A DNA stretch of 43,076 nt from an uncultured Eubacteriales bacterium. GTDB lineage: Bacteria; Bacillota; Clostridia; Christensenellales; Aristaeellaceae. Each line of letters opens with the position of its first letter. Positions within the stretch are counted from its first letter, which is position 1. The DNA lies in contig CADASK010000007.1 in the NCBI GenBank assembly GCA_902790495.1, forward strand, positions 1 through 43,076, read 5' to 3'. Shown piece after piece: positions 22,098 through 32,550 of this stretch. A program made the translations under genes and the position numbers. The notes under the pieces were generated by a model. The model was not told the DNA's origin. It ran no database searches and was given only the letters and a program-made list of their open reading frames with translations.

Positions 22098-22406
22098 ATG
22101 GCCAGCCAGAAAATCCGCATCAAGCTCAAGTCCTACGAGCACACCCTCATCGACGCTTCCGCCACGCGCATCGTGGAGACCGCGAAGCGCACCGGGGCCC
22201 GTGTCTCCGGACCCATCCCGCTCCCCACGGAGAAGGAGATCGTGACCATTCTCCGCTCTCCCCACAAGTACAAGGACAGCCGGGAGCAGTTTGAGCGCCG
22301 CACACACAAGCGGCTCATCGACATTGTCAACCCCAACCCCAAGACCGTGGACGCCATGATGAAGCTCGAACTTCCTGCTGGTGTCGAAATCGAAATGAAA
22401 CTGTAA
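22098..22406 (+). CDS. rpsJ: 30S ribosomal protein S10
   Basis: A 102-residue S10, a protein of the small-subunit head that is also a NusB partner in antitermination. It begins [15 protein letters not shown] and keeps [19 protein letters not shown] and RTHKRLIDI. The ATG follows AAGGAGG; the open frame upstream of it is leader sequence. First gene of the long operon, directly after a structured leader. The translation factor gene tuf, its frequent upstream neighbour, is absent. Confidence 0.98.
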   Translation: MASQKIRIKLKSYEHTLIDASATRIVETAKRTGARVSGPIPLPTEKEIVTILRSPHKYKDSREQFERRTHKRLIDIVNPNPKTVDAMMKLELPAGVEIEMKL

Positions 22407-22424
22407 GGCAGGAGGAACGAAACG

Positions 22425-23066
22425 ATGAAGAAAGCGATCGTTGGGAAGAAGATCGGCATGACGCAGGTCTTTACCGCGGACGGCCGTCTCGTCCCGGTCA
22501 CCGTCATTGAGGCGGGTCCCTGCACGGTGGTGCAAACCAAGAACAAGGAAACCGACGGCTATGAGGCCGTTCAGGTGGGCTTCGGCGAGCTGACCGAACA
22601 GCGCGCCAAGAAGCTGCTCAACAAGCCCGAGCAGGGCCACTTCGCCAAGGCTGGCATCGCCGCCAAGCGCACCCTGAAGGAGCTCCGCTTCGACGACTGC
22701 TCCGGCTACAAGGTGGGCGACGAGATCAAGGTCGACCAGTTCGCCGAGGGCGACAAGATCGACATCACCGGCACCAGCAAGGGTCACGGCACCCTGGGCC
22801 CGATCCAGCGCTGGAATCAGCACACCGGCCCCATGGCGCACGGCTCCAAGTATCACCGCGGCGTGGGCTCCATGAGCGCTAACTCCGATCCGTCCCGCGT
22901 GTTCAAGAACAAGCACATGGCGGGCCGCACCGGCGCCGAGCGGGTGACCATCCTGAACCTGGAAGTCGTGAGCGTGGACGCTGAGCGCAATCTGCTGCTG
23001 GTCAAGGGCGCGGTTCCCGGCCCGAACGGCACTGTGCTGGTTGTGCGCGACAGCGTCAAGGCCTGA
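22425..23066 (+). CDS. rplC: 50S ribosomal protein L3
   Basis: A 213-residue L3, an early assembly protein near the peptidyl-transferase centre. [16 protein letters not shown] at the start and the central loop [28 protein letters not shown] region (around residues 138-168) identify it; the glutamine of the conserved GxxQ methylation loop (RWNQH) is present. AGGAGG lies ahead of the ATG, 18 bases after rpsJ. Confidence 0.98.
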   Translation: MKKAIVGKKIGMTQVFTADGRLVPVTVIEAGPCTVVQTKNKETDGYEAVQVGFGELTEQRAKKLLNKPEQGHFAKAGIAAKRTLKELRFDDCSGYKVGDEIKVDQFAEGDKIDITGTSKGHGTLGPIQRWNQHTGPMAHGSKYHRGVGSMSANSDPSRVFKNKHMAGRTGAERVTILNLEVVSVDAERNLLLVKGAVPGPNGTVLVVRDSVKA

Positions 23067-23086
23067 GCGCAAGGAGGAAACGAAAC

Positions 23087-23710
23087 ATGCCTAAGACTGC
23101 ACTATATAATATGGAAGGCGCGGCCATCGGCGAGATCGAACTGAGCGACGAGCTCTTCGCCGCCGCAGTGAACGTGCCCGCCATGCATCTGGTCGTCCGT
23201 TCCTACCTGGCCGCTCAGCGTCAGGGCACCCAGAGCGCCAAGACCCGCGGCGAGGTTCGCGGAGGCGGCCGCAAGATCTATCGTCAGAAGGGCACCGGCA
23301 ACGCCCGGCACCATGGCAACCGCGCTCCCCAGTTCCGTCACGGCGGCGTGGTGTTCGCCCCCAAGCCCCGCGACTATGTGATCGCGGTGCCGAAGAAGGT
23401 TCGCCGCCTGGCCTTCAAGTCCGCTCTGACCTCCAAGCTCAATGATGGCGACATCATCGTGGTGGACGAGCTGAAGCTGACCGAGGCCAAGACCAAGCTG
23501 ATGGCCAAGGTGCTCAAGAACCTCAAGGCCGACAAGAAGACGCTGGTTGTGCTGCCTGAGCGCGAGGAGAACGTGGTGCGCGCCACCGCGAACCTGGCAG
23601 AGGCCAAGACGACCTACGTCAACACCCTGAATGTCTACGATATCCTGAATGCGGACAAGGTGGTTCTCACCAAGGCTGCCGTTCAGTCTGTGGAGGAGGT
23701 TTACGCATGA
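23087..23710 (+). CDS. rplD: 50S ribosomal protein L4
   Basis: A 207-residue L4, which lines the exit tunnel through its extended loop (KTRGEVRGGGRKIYRQKGTG, about residues 45-65). In several bacteria L4 also represses its own operon by binding the S10 leader. Length and motifs are normal. Its stop overlaps the start of rplW by four bases, so the two are translationally coupled. Confidence 0.98.
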   Translation: MPKTALYNMEGAAIGEIELSDELFAAAVNVPAMHLVVRSYLAAQRQGTQSAKTRGEVRGGGRKIYRQKGTGNARHHGNRAPQFRHGGVVFAPKPRDYVIAVPKKVRRLAFKSALTSKLNDGDIIVVDELKLTEAKTKLMAKVLKNLKADKKTLVVLPEREENVVRATANLAEAKTTYVNTLNVYDILNADKVVLTKAAVQSVEEVYA

Positions 23711-24012
23711 AGGATCCTCATGACCTGATCGTCCGCCCCGTGCTCACAGAGAAAGCTTACGAGGGCATCGACGGCAAGCGCTATGTATTCGAAGTGCCGG
23801 TGACCGCCACCAAGACCGAGATCAAGATGGCGATCGAGAGCGTCTTCGCGGATGACGGCGTGAAGGTGGACAAGGTGAACACCGTGCGCACCATCGGCAA
23901 GATCAAGCGCCAGGGCCGCACCCAGGGCCGCACCCGTGAAGTGAAGAAGGCCTATGTCACGCTGAAGAAGGACTCCAAGCCCATCAAGTTCTTCGAGGGC
24001 ATGGCCCAGTAA
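23707..24012 (+). CDS. rplW: 50S ribosomal protein L23
   Basis: A 101-residue L23, at the tunnel exit where it docks trigger factor and SRP. The LIVRPVLTEKAYE start and VNTVRTIGKIKRQGRTQGRT tail loop are typical. Starts inside the last codons of rplD (ATGA overlap); the ribosome site GGAGG lies in rplD. Confidence 0.98.
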   Translation: MKDPHDLIVRPVLTEKAYEGIDGKRYVFEVPVTATKTEIKMAIESVFADDGVKVDKVNTVRTIGKIKRQGRTQGRTREVKKAYVTLKKDSKPIKFFEGMAQ

Positions 24013-24030
24013 AGCAGGGAGGACAGAAAC

Positions 24031-24864
24031 ATGGCTATTCGCAATTACAAGCCGACTTCGCCCGCCCGGCGCTTTATGTCGGTTCTGACCTATGAAGAGA
24101 TTACCAAGAAAACGCCCGAAAAGAGCCTGACCGAGTATCTGAAGAAGAACGCCGGCCGCAACGCTCAGGGCAAGATCACCGTCCGTCATCAGGGCGGCGG
24201 CAACAAGATCAAGTACCGCATCATCGACTTCAAGCGCAACAAGCTGGACGTGCCCGCGAAGGTGGCGGCCATCGAGTATGACCCCAACCGCAGCGCCTTC
24301 ATCGCCCTGCTGAACTACGCCGACGGCGAGAAGCGCTACATCCTGGCCCCCCTGGGCCTGAAGGTGGGCGACACCGTGGTGTCCAGCGAGAACGCTGACA
24401 TCAAGCCCGGCAACGCCCTGCCCCTGAACAACATCCCGGTCGGCACGCTGATCCACAACCTGGAGCTCAAGCCCGGCCGCGGCGGCCAGCTCGTCCGCTC
24501 CGCCGGCCTGGCCGCTCAGCTGATGGCCAAGGAAAACGGCTACGCCACCGTGCGTCTGCCCTCCGGCGAAATGCGCAAGCTGCCCCTGAACGCCATGGCC
24601 ACCATCGGCACCGTGGGCAACAGCGACCATGAGAACGTGCGCCTGGGCAAGGCCGGCCGTGTCCGCCACATGGGCATTCGTCCCACCGTCCGCGGCGTCG
24701 TGATGAACCCCAACGATCACCCGCACGGCGGCGGCGAGGGCAAGAGCCCCGTCGGTATGCCCGCTCCTGTGACTCCGTGGGGCAAGCCCGCTCTGGGCCT
24801 GAAGACCCGCAAGCACAAGAAGTACTCCAACAAGATGATTGTCAAGCGCGCTGGCGACAAGTAA
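24031..24864 (+). CDS. rplB: 50S ribosomal protein L2
   Basis: A 277-residue L2, needed for subunit joining and peptidyl transfer. [14 protein letters not shown] at the start, [11 protein letters not shown] near residue 50, and the C-terminal [14 protein letters not shown] with its conserved functional His (about residue 230) followed by TPWGKPALG are all present. GGGAGG precedes the ATG. Confidence 0.98.
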   Translation: MAIRNYKPTSPARRFMSVLTYEEITKKTPEKSLTEYLKKNAGRNAQGKITVRHQGGGNKIKYRIIDFKRNKLDVPAKVAAIEYDPNRSAFIALLNYADGEKRYILAPLGLKVGDTVVSSENADIKPGNALPLNNIPVGTLIHNLELKPGRGGQLVRSAGLAAQLMAKENGYATVRLPSGEMRKLPLNAMATIGTVGNSDHENVRLGKAGRVRHMGIRPTVRGVVMNPNDHPHGGGEGKSPVGMPAPVTPWGKPALGLKTRKHKKYSNKMIVKRAGDK

Positions 24865-24894
24865 GCGTGTTCCAAGGAAGGAGGCAACTGACGA

Positions 24895-25173
24895 ATGAGT
24901 CGTTCCGTAAAGAAAGGCCCCTATATCCAGGACGCGCTGCTTAAGCGCGTGAAGGAAATGAACGCAACCGGCAAGAAGACGGTGCTCAAGACCTGGTCCC
25001 GGGCTTCCACCATCTATCCGGATTTCGTTGGTCACACCATCGCTGTGCATGACGGCCGCAAGCACGTGCCGGTCTATGTGACGGAGGATATGGTGGGCCA
25101 CAAGCTGGGTGAGTTCGCCCCCACCCGCACTTTCCGCGGCCACGCGGGTGACAAGACCACCACTAAGAAGTAA
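24895..25173 (+). CDS. rpsS: 30S ribosomal protein S19
   Basis: A 92-residue S19 of the small-subunit head, which binds 16S rRNA with S13. It begins [16 protein letters not shown] and has [20 protein letters not shown] and [12 protein letters not shown], all characteristic. AAGGAGG lies ahead of the ATG. Standard place between rplB and rplV. Confidence 0.98.
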   Translation: MSRSVKKGPYIQDALLKRVKEMNATGKKTVLKTWSRASTIYPDFVGHTIAVHDGRKHVPVYVTEDMVGHKLGEFAPTRTFRGHAGDKTTTKK

Positions 25174-25192
25174 GCGAGAGGAGTGACACGAA

Positions 25193-25576
25193 ATGGCAAC
25201 CCGTTCCAAGACGAAGTCTGCGGCACGCAAGCAGAATGCTGACCGCCGCCCGCAGGCCCACGCCAAGTATGTGCGCATCTCCCCCCGCAAGGTGAAGATC
25301 GTGATCGATCTGATCCGCGGCAAGAGCGTGCAGGAAGCGCAGGCCATCCTGACCTTTACCCCCAAGGCCGCCTCTCCCGTGGTGCTGAAGCTGCTCAACA
25401 GCGCCATCGCCAACGCGGAGAACAACCTGGAAATGAACCGCAACGACCTCTATGTCGCTGAGGTGTACGCCAATCCCGGCCCCACGCTGAAGCGCTACGT
25501 TGCCCGCTCCCGCGGCAGCGCGTCCCCGATGCTCAAGCGCACCAGCCACATCAGCGTGGTGCTGGACCAGAAGTAA
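25193..25576 (+). CDS. rplV: 50S ribosomal protein L22
   Basis: A 127-residue L22, whose beta-hairpin lines the exit tunnel. The conserved [18 protein letters not shown] follows an N-terminal basic extension of about 25 residues that is longer than in E. coli. The hairpin tip region ([20 protein letters not shown]) is intact, with no insertion of the kind linked to macrolide resistance. Confidence 0.97.
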   Translation: MATRSKTKSAARKQNADRRPQAHAKYVRISPRKVKIVIDLIRGKSVQEAQAILTFTPKAASPVVLKLLNSAIANAENNLEMNRNDLYVAEVYANPGPTLKRYVARSRGSASPMLKRTSHISVVLDQK

Positions 25577-25594
25577 GGCGAAGGAGGTTTATTC

Positions 25595-26263
25595 ATGGGT
25601 CAGAAAGTGAATCCCCACGGCGCGCGCGTCGGCGTGATCTATGACTGGAGCACCCGCTGGTACGCCGAGAAGAAGGATTTTGCGAACAACCTCGTGGAGG
25701 ACTACAAGCTCCGCGAGATGCTCAAGAAGAAGTATTATGCCACCGGCATCAGCAAGATCGACATTGAGCGCACGGCCTCCATGGTCACGGTGAACATCTT
25801 CACCTCCAAGCCCGGCATGATTATCGGGCCCAAGGGCGCCAACATCGAGCAGCTGAAGAAGGACGTGCAGGCCTTCCTGGGCAAGAACGTGCACATCAAC
25901 GTGCTGGAGATCCGCCAGCCCGACGCGGACGCTCAGCTGGTGGCCGAGAACATCGCCCAGCAGCTGGAGAAGCGCATCAGCTTCCGCCGCGCCATGAAGC
26001 AGAGCATCCAGCGCGCGATGAAGTCCAACGGCGTCAAGGGTATCAAGTGCGCCGTCGGCGGCCGCATCGGCGGCGCGGACATCGCCCGCAGCGAGAGCTA
26101 TCACGACGGCTCCATCCCGCTGCAGACCCTGCGCGCCAACATCGATTATGGCTTCGCGGAAGCGAAGACCACCTATGGCCGCCTGGGCATCAAGGTCTGG
26201 ATCTACAAGGGCCAGATCCTGCCCAAGGCCAAGAAAGCCCCTGCTGCGAAGGAGGTCAAGTAA
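25595..26263 (+). CDS. rpsC: 30S ribosomal protein S3
   Basis: A 222-residue S3 at the mRNA entry channel. [15 protein letters not shown] leads; the KH domain has [18 protein letters not shown] (about residues 70-87); the C-terminal domain has [19 protein letters not shown]. The end of the gene carries the AAGGAGG ribosome site for rplP, so the genes are tightly packed. Confidence 0.98.
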   Translation: MGQKVNPHGARVGVIYDWSTRWYAEKKDFANNLVEDYKLREMLKKKYYATGISKIDIERTASMVTVNIFTSKPGMIIGPKGANIEQLKKDVQAFLGKNVHINVLEIRQPDADAQLVAENIAQQLEKRISFRRAMKQSIQRAMKSNGVKGIKCAVGGRIGGADIARSESYHDGSIPLQTLRANIDYGFAEAKTTYGRLGIKVWIYKGQILPKAKKAPAAKEVK

Positions 26264-26266
26264 CCT

Positions 26267-26707
26267 ATGCTGATGCCCAAGAGAGTCAAGCGCCGCAAGG
26301 TGTTCCGCGGCCGCATGAAAGGCGAGGCCCATCGCGGCAATTTCCTGGCCTACGGTGATTACGGCCTGCAGGCCACCGAGCCCAGCTGGGTCACCTCCCA
26401 GCAGATCGAGGCCGCCCGTATCGCCCTGACCCGCTACACCAAGCGCGGCGGCCAGGTGTGGATCAAGATCTTCCCCGACAAGCCCGTGACCGAGAAGCCC
26501 GCCGAGACCCGCATGGGTTCCGGCAAAGGTACTCCGGAATACTGGGTGGCGGTGGTCAAGCCCGGCCGCGTTCTGTTCGAGATCAAGGGTGTGCCGGAGG
26601 ACGCCGCCAAGGAGGCCCTGCGCCTCGCGTCCCACAAGCTGCCCCTGAAGACCAAGATCATCAAGCGCCAGGAAGTGGCGACAACCGAAGCGGGTGGTGA
26701 ACAGTAA
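26267..26707 (+). CDS. rplP: 50S ribosomal protein L16
   Basis: A 146-residue L16, next to the A-site tRNA and central GTPase region. It begins [41 protein letters not shown] lies near residues 85-106. A second ATG six bases later (MPKRV) is an alternative start, but the family normally starts at MLMP. The stop and the rpmC start share one base (TAATG). Confidence 0.97.
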   Translation: MLMPKRVKRRKVFRGRMKGEAHRGNFLAYGDYGLQATEPSWVTSQQIEAARIALTRYTKRGGQVWIKIFPDKPVTEKPAETRMGSGKGTPEYWVAVVKPGRVLFEIKGVPEDAAKEALRLASHKLPLKTKIIKRQEVATTEAGGEQ

Positions 26708-26898
26708 TGAAGGCTAATGAGATGACCGCTATGACGGTTGAGCAGCTGAATGAGAAGGTCAAGGAGCTGAAAACCCAGCTGTTCACCCTTCGTTTCCAGC
26801 TGGCGACCGGTCAGTTGCAGAACCACAAGCAGATCACTGATGTCAAGCGTGACATTGCTCGTGCCAAGACCGTGCTGCGCCAGAAGGAACAGGCGTGA
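26707..26898 (+). CDS. rpmC: 50S ribosomal protein L29
   Basis: A 63-residue two-helix L29 near the tunnel exit. [20 protein letters not shown] and [17 protein letters not shown] are the two helices expected. Overlaps rplP by one base, so re-initiation is likely. Confidence 0.97.
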   Translation: MKANEMTAMTVEQLNEKVKELKTQLFTLRFQLATGQLQNHKQITDVKRDIARAKTVLRQKEQA

Positions 26899-26923
26899 GC
26901 GATGAAAGGAGGCAGCCCCTTCA

Positions 26924-27184
26924 ATGAGTGAAGAAAGAGGACTTCGCAAGACCCGCATCGGTGTTGTGGTCTCTGACAAGATGGATAAAACCTGCGTCAT
27001 CAAGATCCAGGACCGCGTGCGCCATCCCCTTTACGGCAAGATCGTGAACCACACCAGCAAGCTGAAGGTGCACGACGAGAACAACGAGTGCGGCATTGGC
27101 GACACCATCCGCGTGATGGAAACCCGTCCCCTGAGCCGTGACAAGCGCTGGCGCCTGGTCGAGATCATCGAGAAGGCCAAGTAA
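26924..27184 (+). CDS. rpsQ: 30S ribosomal protein S17
   Basis: An 86-residue OB-fold S17, an early 16S rRNA binder. [14 protein letters not shown] and [20 protein letters not shown] are the family blocks. AAAGGAGG lies ahead, with somewhat longer spacing than for its neighbours. Confidence 0.97.
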   Translation: MSEERGLRKTRIGVVVSDKMDKTCVIKIQDRVRHPLYGKIVNHTSKLKVHDENNECGIGDTIRVMETRPLSRDKRWRLVEIIEKAK

Positions 27185-27211
27185 GAGCGCGTCAATAAGG
27201 AGGAAAACACA

Positions 27212-27580
27212 ATGATTCAGCCGCAAACGCGACTCAATGTCGCCGACAATTCCGGCGCTAAGGAAATCATGTGCATCCGTGTGCTGGGCGGCTCTTTCCG
27301 TCGCGATGGCTCCATCGGTGATGTCATCGTCGCGAGCGTCAAGAGCGCACAGCCCGGCGGCCAGGTGAAGAAGGGCGACGTGGTGAAGGCTGTGATCGTG
27401 CGCGTGCGCAAGAACAAGCGCCGCCCCGACGGAAGCTACATCAAGTTTGACGACAACGCCGCCGTTATCATCAACGACCAGATGCTGCCCCGTGGCACCC
27501 GTATCTTTGGGCCCGTGGCGCGTGAGCTGCGCGAGAAGAACTTCATGAAGATCGTCTCCCTGGCTCCCGAAGTGCTGTGA
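27212..27580 (+). CDS. rplN: 50S ribosomal protein L14
   Basis: A 122-residue L14 at the subunit interface. [20 protein letters not shown], then [11 protein letters not shown] and the C-terminal [20 protein letters not shown] are all conserved. AAGGAGG precedes the ATG. First of the genes known classically as the spc group. Confidence 0.98.
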   Translation: MIQPQTRLNVADNSGAKEIMCIRVLGGSFRRDGSIGDVIVASVKSAQPGGQVKKGDVVKAVIVRVRKNKRRPDGSYIKFDDNAAVIINDQMLPRGTRIFGPVARELREKNFMKIVSLAPEVL

Positions 27581-27593
27581 GGAGGGTAAAGCG

Positions 27594-27929
27594 ATGAACG
27601 TGAAGACGAACGACAAGGTCGTTGTCATCTCCGGCAAGGACAAGGGCAAGGAAGGCAAGATCATCGCGTCCTTCCCCAAGACCGGCCGCGTGACAGTTGA
27701 GGGTGTCGGCACGGTGACCAAGCATCAGAAGGCCCGCAATGCCATGACCCCCGGCGGCATCATCCACAAGGAGATGCCCATTGACGCCAGCAACGTGATG
27801 CTGGTGTGCCCCAAGTGCGGCAAGGCCACCCGTGTGAGCCACAAGGTGACCGTGAAGACCAACGATGCCGGCAAGCAGCAGCGTCAGATGATCCGTGTGT
27901 GCAAGAAGTGCGGCGCGGACATCGACTGA
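27594..27929 (+). CDS. rplX: 50S ribosomal protein L24, zinc-ribbon form
   Basis: A 111-residue L24, an assembly initiator. The KOW motif ([17 protein letters not shown]) is at the N-terminus. The C-terminal half has CPKCG (about residue 77) and CKKCG (about residue 104), a four-cysteine ribbon that probably binds zinc, as in many Firmicutes. GGAGGG lies ahead of the ATG. Confidence 0.97.
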   Translation: MNVKTNDKVVVISGKDKGKEGKIIASFPKTGRVTVEGVGTVTKHQKARNAMTPGGIIHKEMPIDASNVMLVCPKCGKATRVSHKVTVKTNDAGKQQRQMIRVCKKCGADID

Positions 27930-27947
27930 TAAAGGAGGAAGAGTCTG

Positions 27948-28493
27948 ATGGCTACCCGTCTGAAGGAAAGGTATAAGGCCGAGGCGATTCCTGCCCTGAA
28001 GCAGAAGTTCGGCTACAAGAATCCCATGGAGGTTCCGCGTCTGGAGAAGATCGTGATCAACATGGGTCTGGGCGATTGCAAGGACAACGCGAAGGCCATG
28101 GAGCAGGCGGTCAGCGAGCTGACCATCATCTCCGGCCAGAAGCCGATGGTCACCAAGGCCAAGAAGTCCATCGCGAACTTCAAGGTCCGCGAGGGCCAGA
28201 ATGTCGGCGCGAAGGTGACCCTGCGCGGCGCCCGTATGGAAGAATTCATGGATAAGCTGGTCAGCGTGGCCCTGCCCCGCGTGCGCGACTTCCATGGCGT
28301 TTCCACCAAGGCCTTTGACGGCCGCGGCAACTATGCCCTGGGCATCCAGGAGCAGCTGCTCTTCCCCGAGATCGAGTACGACAAGGTCGAAAAGATCCGC
28401 GGCATGGAGATGATCTTCGTGACCACCGCCAAGACCGATGAAGAGTGCAAGGAACTGCTCGCGGCGCTGGGCATGCCCTTCGCCAAGGCGTAA
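27948..28493 (+). CDS. rplE: 50S ribosomal protein L5
   Basis: A 181-residue L5, which binds 5S rRNA and contacts the P-site t[43 protein letters not shown] and [22 protein letters not shown] regions identify it. Start ATG after AAAGGAGG. Confidence 0.98.
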   Translation: MATRLKERYKAEAIPALKQKFGYKNPMEVPRLEKIVINMGLGDCKDNAKAMEQAVSELTIISGQKPMVTKAKKSIANFKVREGQNVGAKVTLRGARMEEFMDKLVSVALPRVRDFHGVSTKAFDGRGNYALGIQEQLLFPEIEYDKVEKIRGMEMIFVTTAKTDEECKELLAALGMPFAKA

Positions 28494-28513
28494 GGCAAAG
28501 GAGGAAATGACAA

Positions 28514-28699
28514 GTGGCTAAGACGAGCATGAAACTCAAGCAGGCGAGGACCCCGAAGTTCTCTACCCGCGCCTATACGCGCTGCCGCCTGTGCGGCCGC
28601 CCGCATTCTGTTCTGCGCCGGTACGGCGTGTGCCGTATCTGCTTCAGAGAGCTGGCCTATAAGGGCCAAATCCCCGGTGTCCGCAAGGCCAGCTGGTAA
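28514..28699 (+). CDS. rpsZ: 30S ribosomal protein S14, zinc type
   Basis: A 61-residue short S14 with two CxxC pairs (CRLCG at about 24-28, CRIC at about 40-43) that bind zinc. The zinc-free paralog used under zinc limitation is not in this window. The start codon is GTG, after AAAGGAGG. Confidence 0.97.
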   Translation: MAKTSMKLKQARTPKFSTRAYTRCRLCGRPHSVLRRYGVCRICFRELAYKGQIPGVRKASW

Positions 28700-28728
28700 G
28701 CGGGGAGAAAACGGAAGGAGGTTCTATC

Positions 28729-29130
28729 ATGGTTGTGAATGATCCCATTGCCGATATGCTCACCCGCATTCGCAACGCACAGGTCGCCAAGCACGACGCT
28801 GTGATCGTTCCCGCCTCGAATACCAAGAAGGCCATCGCCAAGATCCTTCTCAACGAAGGCTACGTGAAGGCCGTGGATTATATCGACGACGGCGTTCAGG
28901 GCAATATCAAGATCACCCTGAAGTACGTCAACGGCAAGCAGACCCCCGTCATCGCGGGTCTGAAGCGCATTTCCAAGCCCGGTCTGCGTGTGTACGCCCG
29001 CTGCGAGGAGCTCCCAAAGGTGCTCGGCGGCCTGGGCATTGCCATCATCTCGACCAGCAAGGGTCTGATGACCGACAAGGAAGCCCGCAAGCAGGCTATG
29101 GGCGGCGAAGTGCTCGCTTACATCTGGTAA
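28729..29130 (+). CDS. rpsH: 30S ribosomal protein S8
   Basis: A 133-residue S8, a central-domain 16S rRNA binder that in some bacteria represses the spc operon. [15 protein letters not shown] at the start and the C-terminal [20 protein letters not shown] are typical. AAGGAGG lies ahead of the ATG. Confidence 0.98.
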   Translation: MVVNDPIADMLTRIRNAQVAKHDAVIVPASNTKKAIAKILLNEGYVKAVDYIDDGVQGNIKITLKYVNGKQTPVIAGLKRISKPGLRVYARCEELPKVLGGLGIAIISTSKGLMTDKEARKQAMGGEVLAYIW

Positions 29131-29158
29131 TACCGACACGTTCATGGAGGTGTGAAAT

Positions 29159-29704
29159 ATGTCTCGTATCGGAAGACTTCCGATCCATGTCCCCGCGGGC
29201 GTGACGGTAACGGTGGATGAAGGCAACCTGGTGACGGTCAAGGGCCCCAAGGGCACCATGAGCCAGCAGGTGAATCCCGACATCACCGTGAAGCAGGAGG
29301 GCGGCGTGCTGACCCTCGAGCGCCACAGCGAGGACAAAAACCACAAGGCCATGCATGGCCTGTATCGTACCCTGGTCCACAACATGGTGGTGGGCGTGAC
29401 CGACGGCTTCTCCAAGACCCTGGAGATGGTCGGCACCGGTTACAAGGCCAAGGCCAACAACAACGGCCAGCAGCTGGACATCGCCATCGGCTTCTCTCAC
29501 CCCGTGATCATCGCGGCTCCCGAGGGCATCACCTTCGAGACCCCCAACGATACCACGATCGTGGTGAAAGGCGCCAACAAGCAGGTCGTCGGCAATCTTG
29601 CCGCGGATATCCGTGCCATCCGCAAGCCTGAACCCTACCTGGGCAAGGGCATCAAGTACCAGGGTGAGCACATCCGCCGCAAGGAAGGCAAGACCGGTAA
29701 GTAA
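29159..29704 (+). CDS. rplF: 50S ribosomal protein L6
   Basis: A 181-residue L6 with two related alpha/beta domains. MSRIGRLPIHVPAGVTV leads; GTGYKAKANN and the C-terminal RKPEPYLGKGIKYQGEHIRR carry the rRNA-binding residues. GGAGG precedes the ATG. Confidence 0.98.
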   Translation: MSRIGRLPIHVPAGVTVTVDEGNLVTVKGPKGTMSQQVNPDITVKQEGGVLTLERHSEDKNHKAMHGLYRTLVHNMVVGVTDGFSKTLEMVGTGYKAKANNNGQQLDIAIGFSHPVIIAAPEGITFETPNDTTIVVKGANKQVVGNLAADIRAIRKPEPYLGKGIKYQGEHIRRKEGKTGK

Positions 29705-29722
29705 GAGAGGGAGTGACTGCAT

Positions 29723-30091
29723 ATGTTCAAGAAGCGCGACCGCAATGAGATCCGCGAGATCCGTCATGAACGCGTCCGCAAAAAGATCAGCGGCACCCCC
29801 GATATGCCGCGTCTTTCCGTGTACCGTTCCAACAAGCACATTCAGGCCCAGATCATTGACGACACCAAGGGTGTCACCCTGTGCGCCGCCTCCACGCTTG
29901 ATCCTCAGCTGAAGGGTCAGCTGGACGAGGTGGACAAGAAGGGCGCCGCCAAGCTGGTGGGCAAGCTGCTGGGCGAGCGTGCTGTCCAGGCAGGCATCAA
30001 AACGGTTGTCTTCGACCGTGGCGGGTATGTGTATACCGGCCGTGTGGCCGAGGTCGCCGCGGGGGCCCGCGAAGCCGGACTTGACTTCTGA
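29723..30091 (+). CDS. rplR: 50S ribosomal protein L18
   Basis: A 122-residue L18 that binds 5S rRNA. The basic start ([20 protein letters not shown]), [18 protein letters not shown] and C-terminal [13 protein letters not shown] ... AREAGLDF are conserved. The ribosome site is GAGGGAG. Confidence 0.98.
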   Translation: MFKKRDRNEIREIRHERVRKKISGTPDMPRLSVYRSNKHIQAQIIDDTKGVTLCAASTLDPQLKGQLDEVDKKGAAKLVGKLLGERAVQAGIKTVVFDRGGYVYTGRVAEVAAGAREAGLDF

Positions 30092-30111
30092 TTAAAGGAG
30101 GACACACGCAA

Positions 30112-30609
30112 ATGCCACATTACGAACAGGTTAGCGAATTCAAGGATCGCCTTGTCGCTGTCAACCGCGTGTCCAAGACCGTGAAGGGCGGCCGCAATGC
30201 CCGCTTCTCCGCGCTGGTGGTGATTGGCGACGAGCAGGGCCGCGTGGGCGCCGGCATGGGCAAGGCCGTGGAAATCCCCGAAGCCATCCGCAAGGCGACC
30301 GAGGATGCCAAGAAGAGCATGATCAACGTGCCTCTGGCCGGTTCCACCCTGCCCCATGAGGTCACGGGCTATTATTCCACCGCCAAGGTGGTGCTGCTGC
30401 CCGCCCCCGAAGGCACCGGCGTGATCGCCGGCGGCGCCTGCCGCGCCGTGCTGGAAATGGCCGGCGTGCGCGATATCCGCACCAAGTCCTTCGGCACCAA
30501 CAACCCCATCAACATGGTCAAGGCGACGCTGGAAGCCCTCAAGCTCCTGCGCAGCCCCGAGCAGGTCGCCAACATGCGCGGCAAGACCGTGGAAGAGCTG
30601 CTGGGTTAA
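30112..30609 (+). CDS. rpsE: 30S ribosomal protein S5
   Basis: A 165-residue S5 at the mRNA entry channel, important for decoding accuracy. [19 protein letters not shown] and the loop [10 protein letters not shown] identify it. [10 protein letters not shown] and [12 protein letters not shown] follow in the second domain. AAAGGAGG lies ahead of the ATG. Confidence 0.98.
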   Translation: MPHYEQVSEFKDRLVAVNRVSKTVKGGRNARFSALVVIGDEQGRVGAGMGKAVEIPEAIRKATEDAKKSMINVPLAGSTLPHEVTGYYSTAKVVLLPAPEGTGVIAGGACRAVLEMAGVRDIRTKSFGTNNPINMVKATLEALKLLRSPEQVANMRGKTVEELLG

Positions 30610-30623
30610 GGAGGTAAATGAAG

Positions 30624-30806
30624 ATGAAGCTCAAAGTCACTTTGATCAAGTCTCCCATCGCCTCCCTGCCCAAGCACAAGGCCACGGTGGCGGCGCTGGG
30701 CCTGCACAAGCTGGGTCAGACGGTTGAAAAGCCCGACAACCCTGCGATCCGCGGGCAGATCTTCGCCGTTAAGCACATGGTGAAGGTCGAAGAAGTCAAC
30801 GAGTGA
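30624..30806 (+). CDS. rpmD: 50S ribosomal protein L30
   Basis: A 60-residue L30 ([20 protein letters not shown], then [20 protein letters not shown]). Two ATGs lie six bases apart. The one at 30618 is only three bases from the AAGGAGG site, while the one at 30624 has a normal nine-base spacing, so the latter is preferred. Confidence 0.93.
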   Translation: MKLKVTLIKSPIASLPKHKATVAALGLHKLGQTVEKPDNPAIRGQIFAVKHMVKVEEVNE

Positions 30807-30819
30807 GGAGGGAATCCCA

Positions 30820-31260
30820 ATGAAACTGCATGAACTGCACCCCGCTGAGGGCTCTACCACTGCTGCGAAGCGTCTGGGCCGCGGCGTGGGTTCCGGTCTG
30901 GGCAAGACCTCCGGCAAGGGCCACAAGGGCGCCAAGGCGCGCTCTGGCGGCGGCAAGCGTCCCGGCTTCGAGGGCGGCCAGATGCCTCTGTACCGCCGGG
31001 TTCCGAAGCGCGGATTTACCAATATCTTCGGCGTGGATTACGCCGCCGTGAACGTGGAACGGCTGGAAGTCTTTGAGGATGGCGCGACGGTGGACGCTCA
31101 GGCGCTGCTGGATGCCGGCATCATCAAGAACACCCTGGCCGGTATCAAAATCATGGGCAACGGTGAGTTGACCAAGAAGCTGAACGTCAAGGCCGCAAAA
31201 TTCACAGCCTCTGCCAAGGAAAAGATCGAGGCCGTCGGCGGGAAAGCCGAGGTGATCTGA
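30820..31260 (+). CDS. rplO: 50S ribosomal protein L15
   Basis: A 146-residue L15, a late assembly protein. [13 protein letters not shown], the Gly/Lys-rich [20 protein letters not shown] and [18 protein letters not shown] are diagnostic. GAGGAGGG lies ahead. Only one base separates its stop from the secY start. Confidence 0.98.
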   Translation: MKLHELHPAEGSTTAAKRLGRGVGSGLGKTSGKGHKGAKARSGGGKRPGFEGGQMPLYRRVPKRGFTNIFGVDYAAVNVERLEVFEDGATVDAQALLDAGIIKNTLAGIKIMGNGELTKKLNVKAAKFTASAKEKIEAVGGKAEVI

Positions 31261-31261
31261 T

Positions 31262-32539
31262 ATGGTTGAGAGCCTTCGCAAGATCTGGAAAACAGAAGAG
31301 CTTCGCAAAAAGCTGATCTACACTTTCCTGATGCTGCTGCTCTACCGTCTGGTGGGCGTTATCCCCGCCCCCGGCGTTGACCCCGCCCGCGTGGGTCAGC
31401 AGATGGATCTCCCGCTGCTGCAGCTGGTCAACATGATGACCGGTAACAGCTTCTCCCAGATGACCATCATGGCCATGGGTATCACCCCCTACATCAACGC
31501 CAGCATCATTATGCAGCTGCTGTGCATCGCCATCCCGGCGCTGGAAAAGCTGCAGCAGGATGAGAGCGGCGCGGGCCGTGAAAAGATCAACCGCATCACC
31601 CGCTATGTCACGGTGGGTCTGGCTGTGCTGCAGGCCATCGGCCTGGTGGCCGGTCTGGGCGCCATCAAGTCCGGCTGGTTCAACTACGTGCTGGTCGGCG
31701 TGTCCATGGCTGCGGGTACCGCGCTGGCGATGTGGATCGGTGAGCGCATCACGGAAAAGGGCATCGGCAACGGCGTTTCGCTGCTGATCTTCGTGGGTAT
31801 CATCTCCAACCTCTTCAACGGCATCATCAGCGCCTTCACCAACGCTTCCACCGCGGGCACGACCTCCGGCTGGATGGCGGCCCTGGTGATCGTCCTGATG
31901 GCTCTGGTTATGACCGTCCTGGTGACCTTCGTCGAGCTGGGCGAGCGCCGCATTCCGCTGCAGATCGCCAAGCAGACCAAGGGCCGCAGGGTCTACGGCG
32001 GCCAGAACACCCGCCTCACGCTGAAGGTGGTTTCCGTCGGCGTGCTGCCGCTGATCTTCGCCTACTCCTTCATGGCGTTCCCCAGCACCATCGTGCAGCT
32101 GGTGGATCCCCGCTATGAGGGCGCGTTCAGCCGCTGGTGGCTGACCAACATGAGCAACGGCGCGCCGCTGTACATCATCGTGTCCGCGCTGCTCATCATC
32201 GCCTTCACCTATTTCTACTCCTCCATCAGCTTCGATCCGAAGAAGCAGGCTGAACAGCTGATCATGCAGGGCGCGACCATCCCCGGCCAGCGCGGCAAGA
32301 ACATGCGCCAGTATCTGCAGACCACCGTGAACCGTCTGAACCTGTTCGCGGCTCTGTTCCTGGCGGTGCTGTCCGCCGTGCCTTCCCTGCTGACCCGCGG
32401 CCTGAACACGGCGGTGCCCTTCGCGGCGTCCTCCATTCTGATCGCGGTGAGCGTTGCCCTGGAGACCATCCGCGCCATTCAGGCCGAGATGAGCGTCCGC
32501 GGTATCGACATGGATGTGGAAAAGGGCGGCTTCATGTAA
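31262..32539 (+). CDS. secY: Preprotein translocase subunit SecY
   Basis: A 425-residue integral membrane protein with ten expected membrane helices, the channel of the Sec exporter. LIYTFLMLLLYRLVGVIPAPGVD is the first helix region. MTIMAMGITPYINASIIMQL lies in the plug and second-helix area, and the cytoplasmic loop ERRIPLQ plus the C-terminal MDVEKGGFM follow. It would export the several signal-peptide proteins seen in this window. Translationally coupled to rplO (one-base gap). Confidence 0.98.
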   Translation: MVESLRKIWKTEELRKKLIYTFLMLLLYRLVGVIPAPGVDPARVGQQMDLPLLQLVNMMTGNSFSQMTIMAMGITPYINASIIMQLLCIAIPALEKLQQDESGAGREKINRITRYVTVGLAVLQAIGLVAGLGAIKSGWFNYVLVGVSMAAGTALAMWIGERITEKGIGNGVSLLIFVGIISNLFNGIISAFTNASTAGTTSGWMAALVIVLMALVMTVLVTFVELGERRIPLQIAKQTKGRRVYGGQNTRLTLKVVSVGVLPLIFAYSFMAFPSTIVQLVDPRYEGAFSRWWLTNMSNGAPLYIIVSALLIIAFTYFYSSISFDPKKQAEQLIMQGATIPGQRGKNMRQYLQTTVNRLNLFAALFLAVLSAVPSLLTRGLNTAVPFAASSILIAVSVALETIRAIQAEMSVRGIDMDVEKGGFM

Positions 32540-32550
32540 GAACTTCTCCG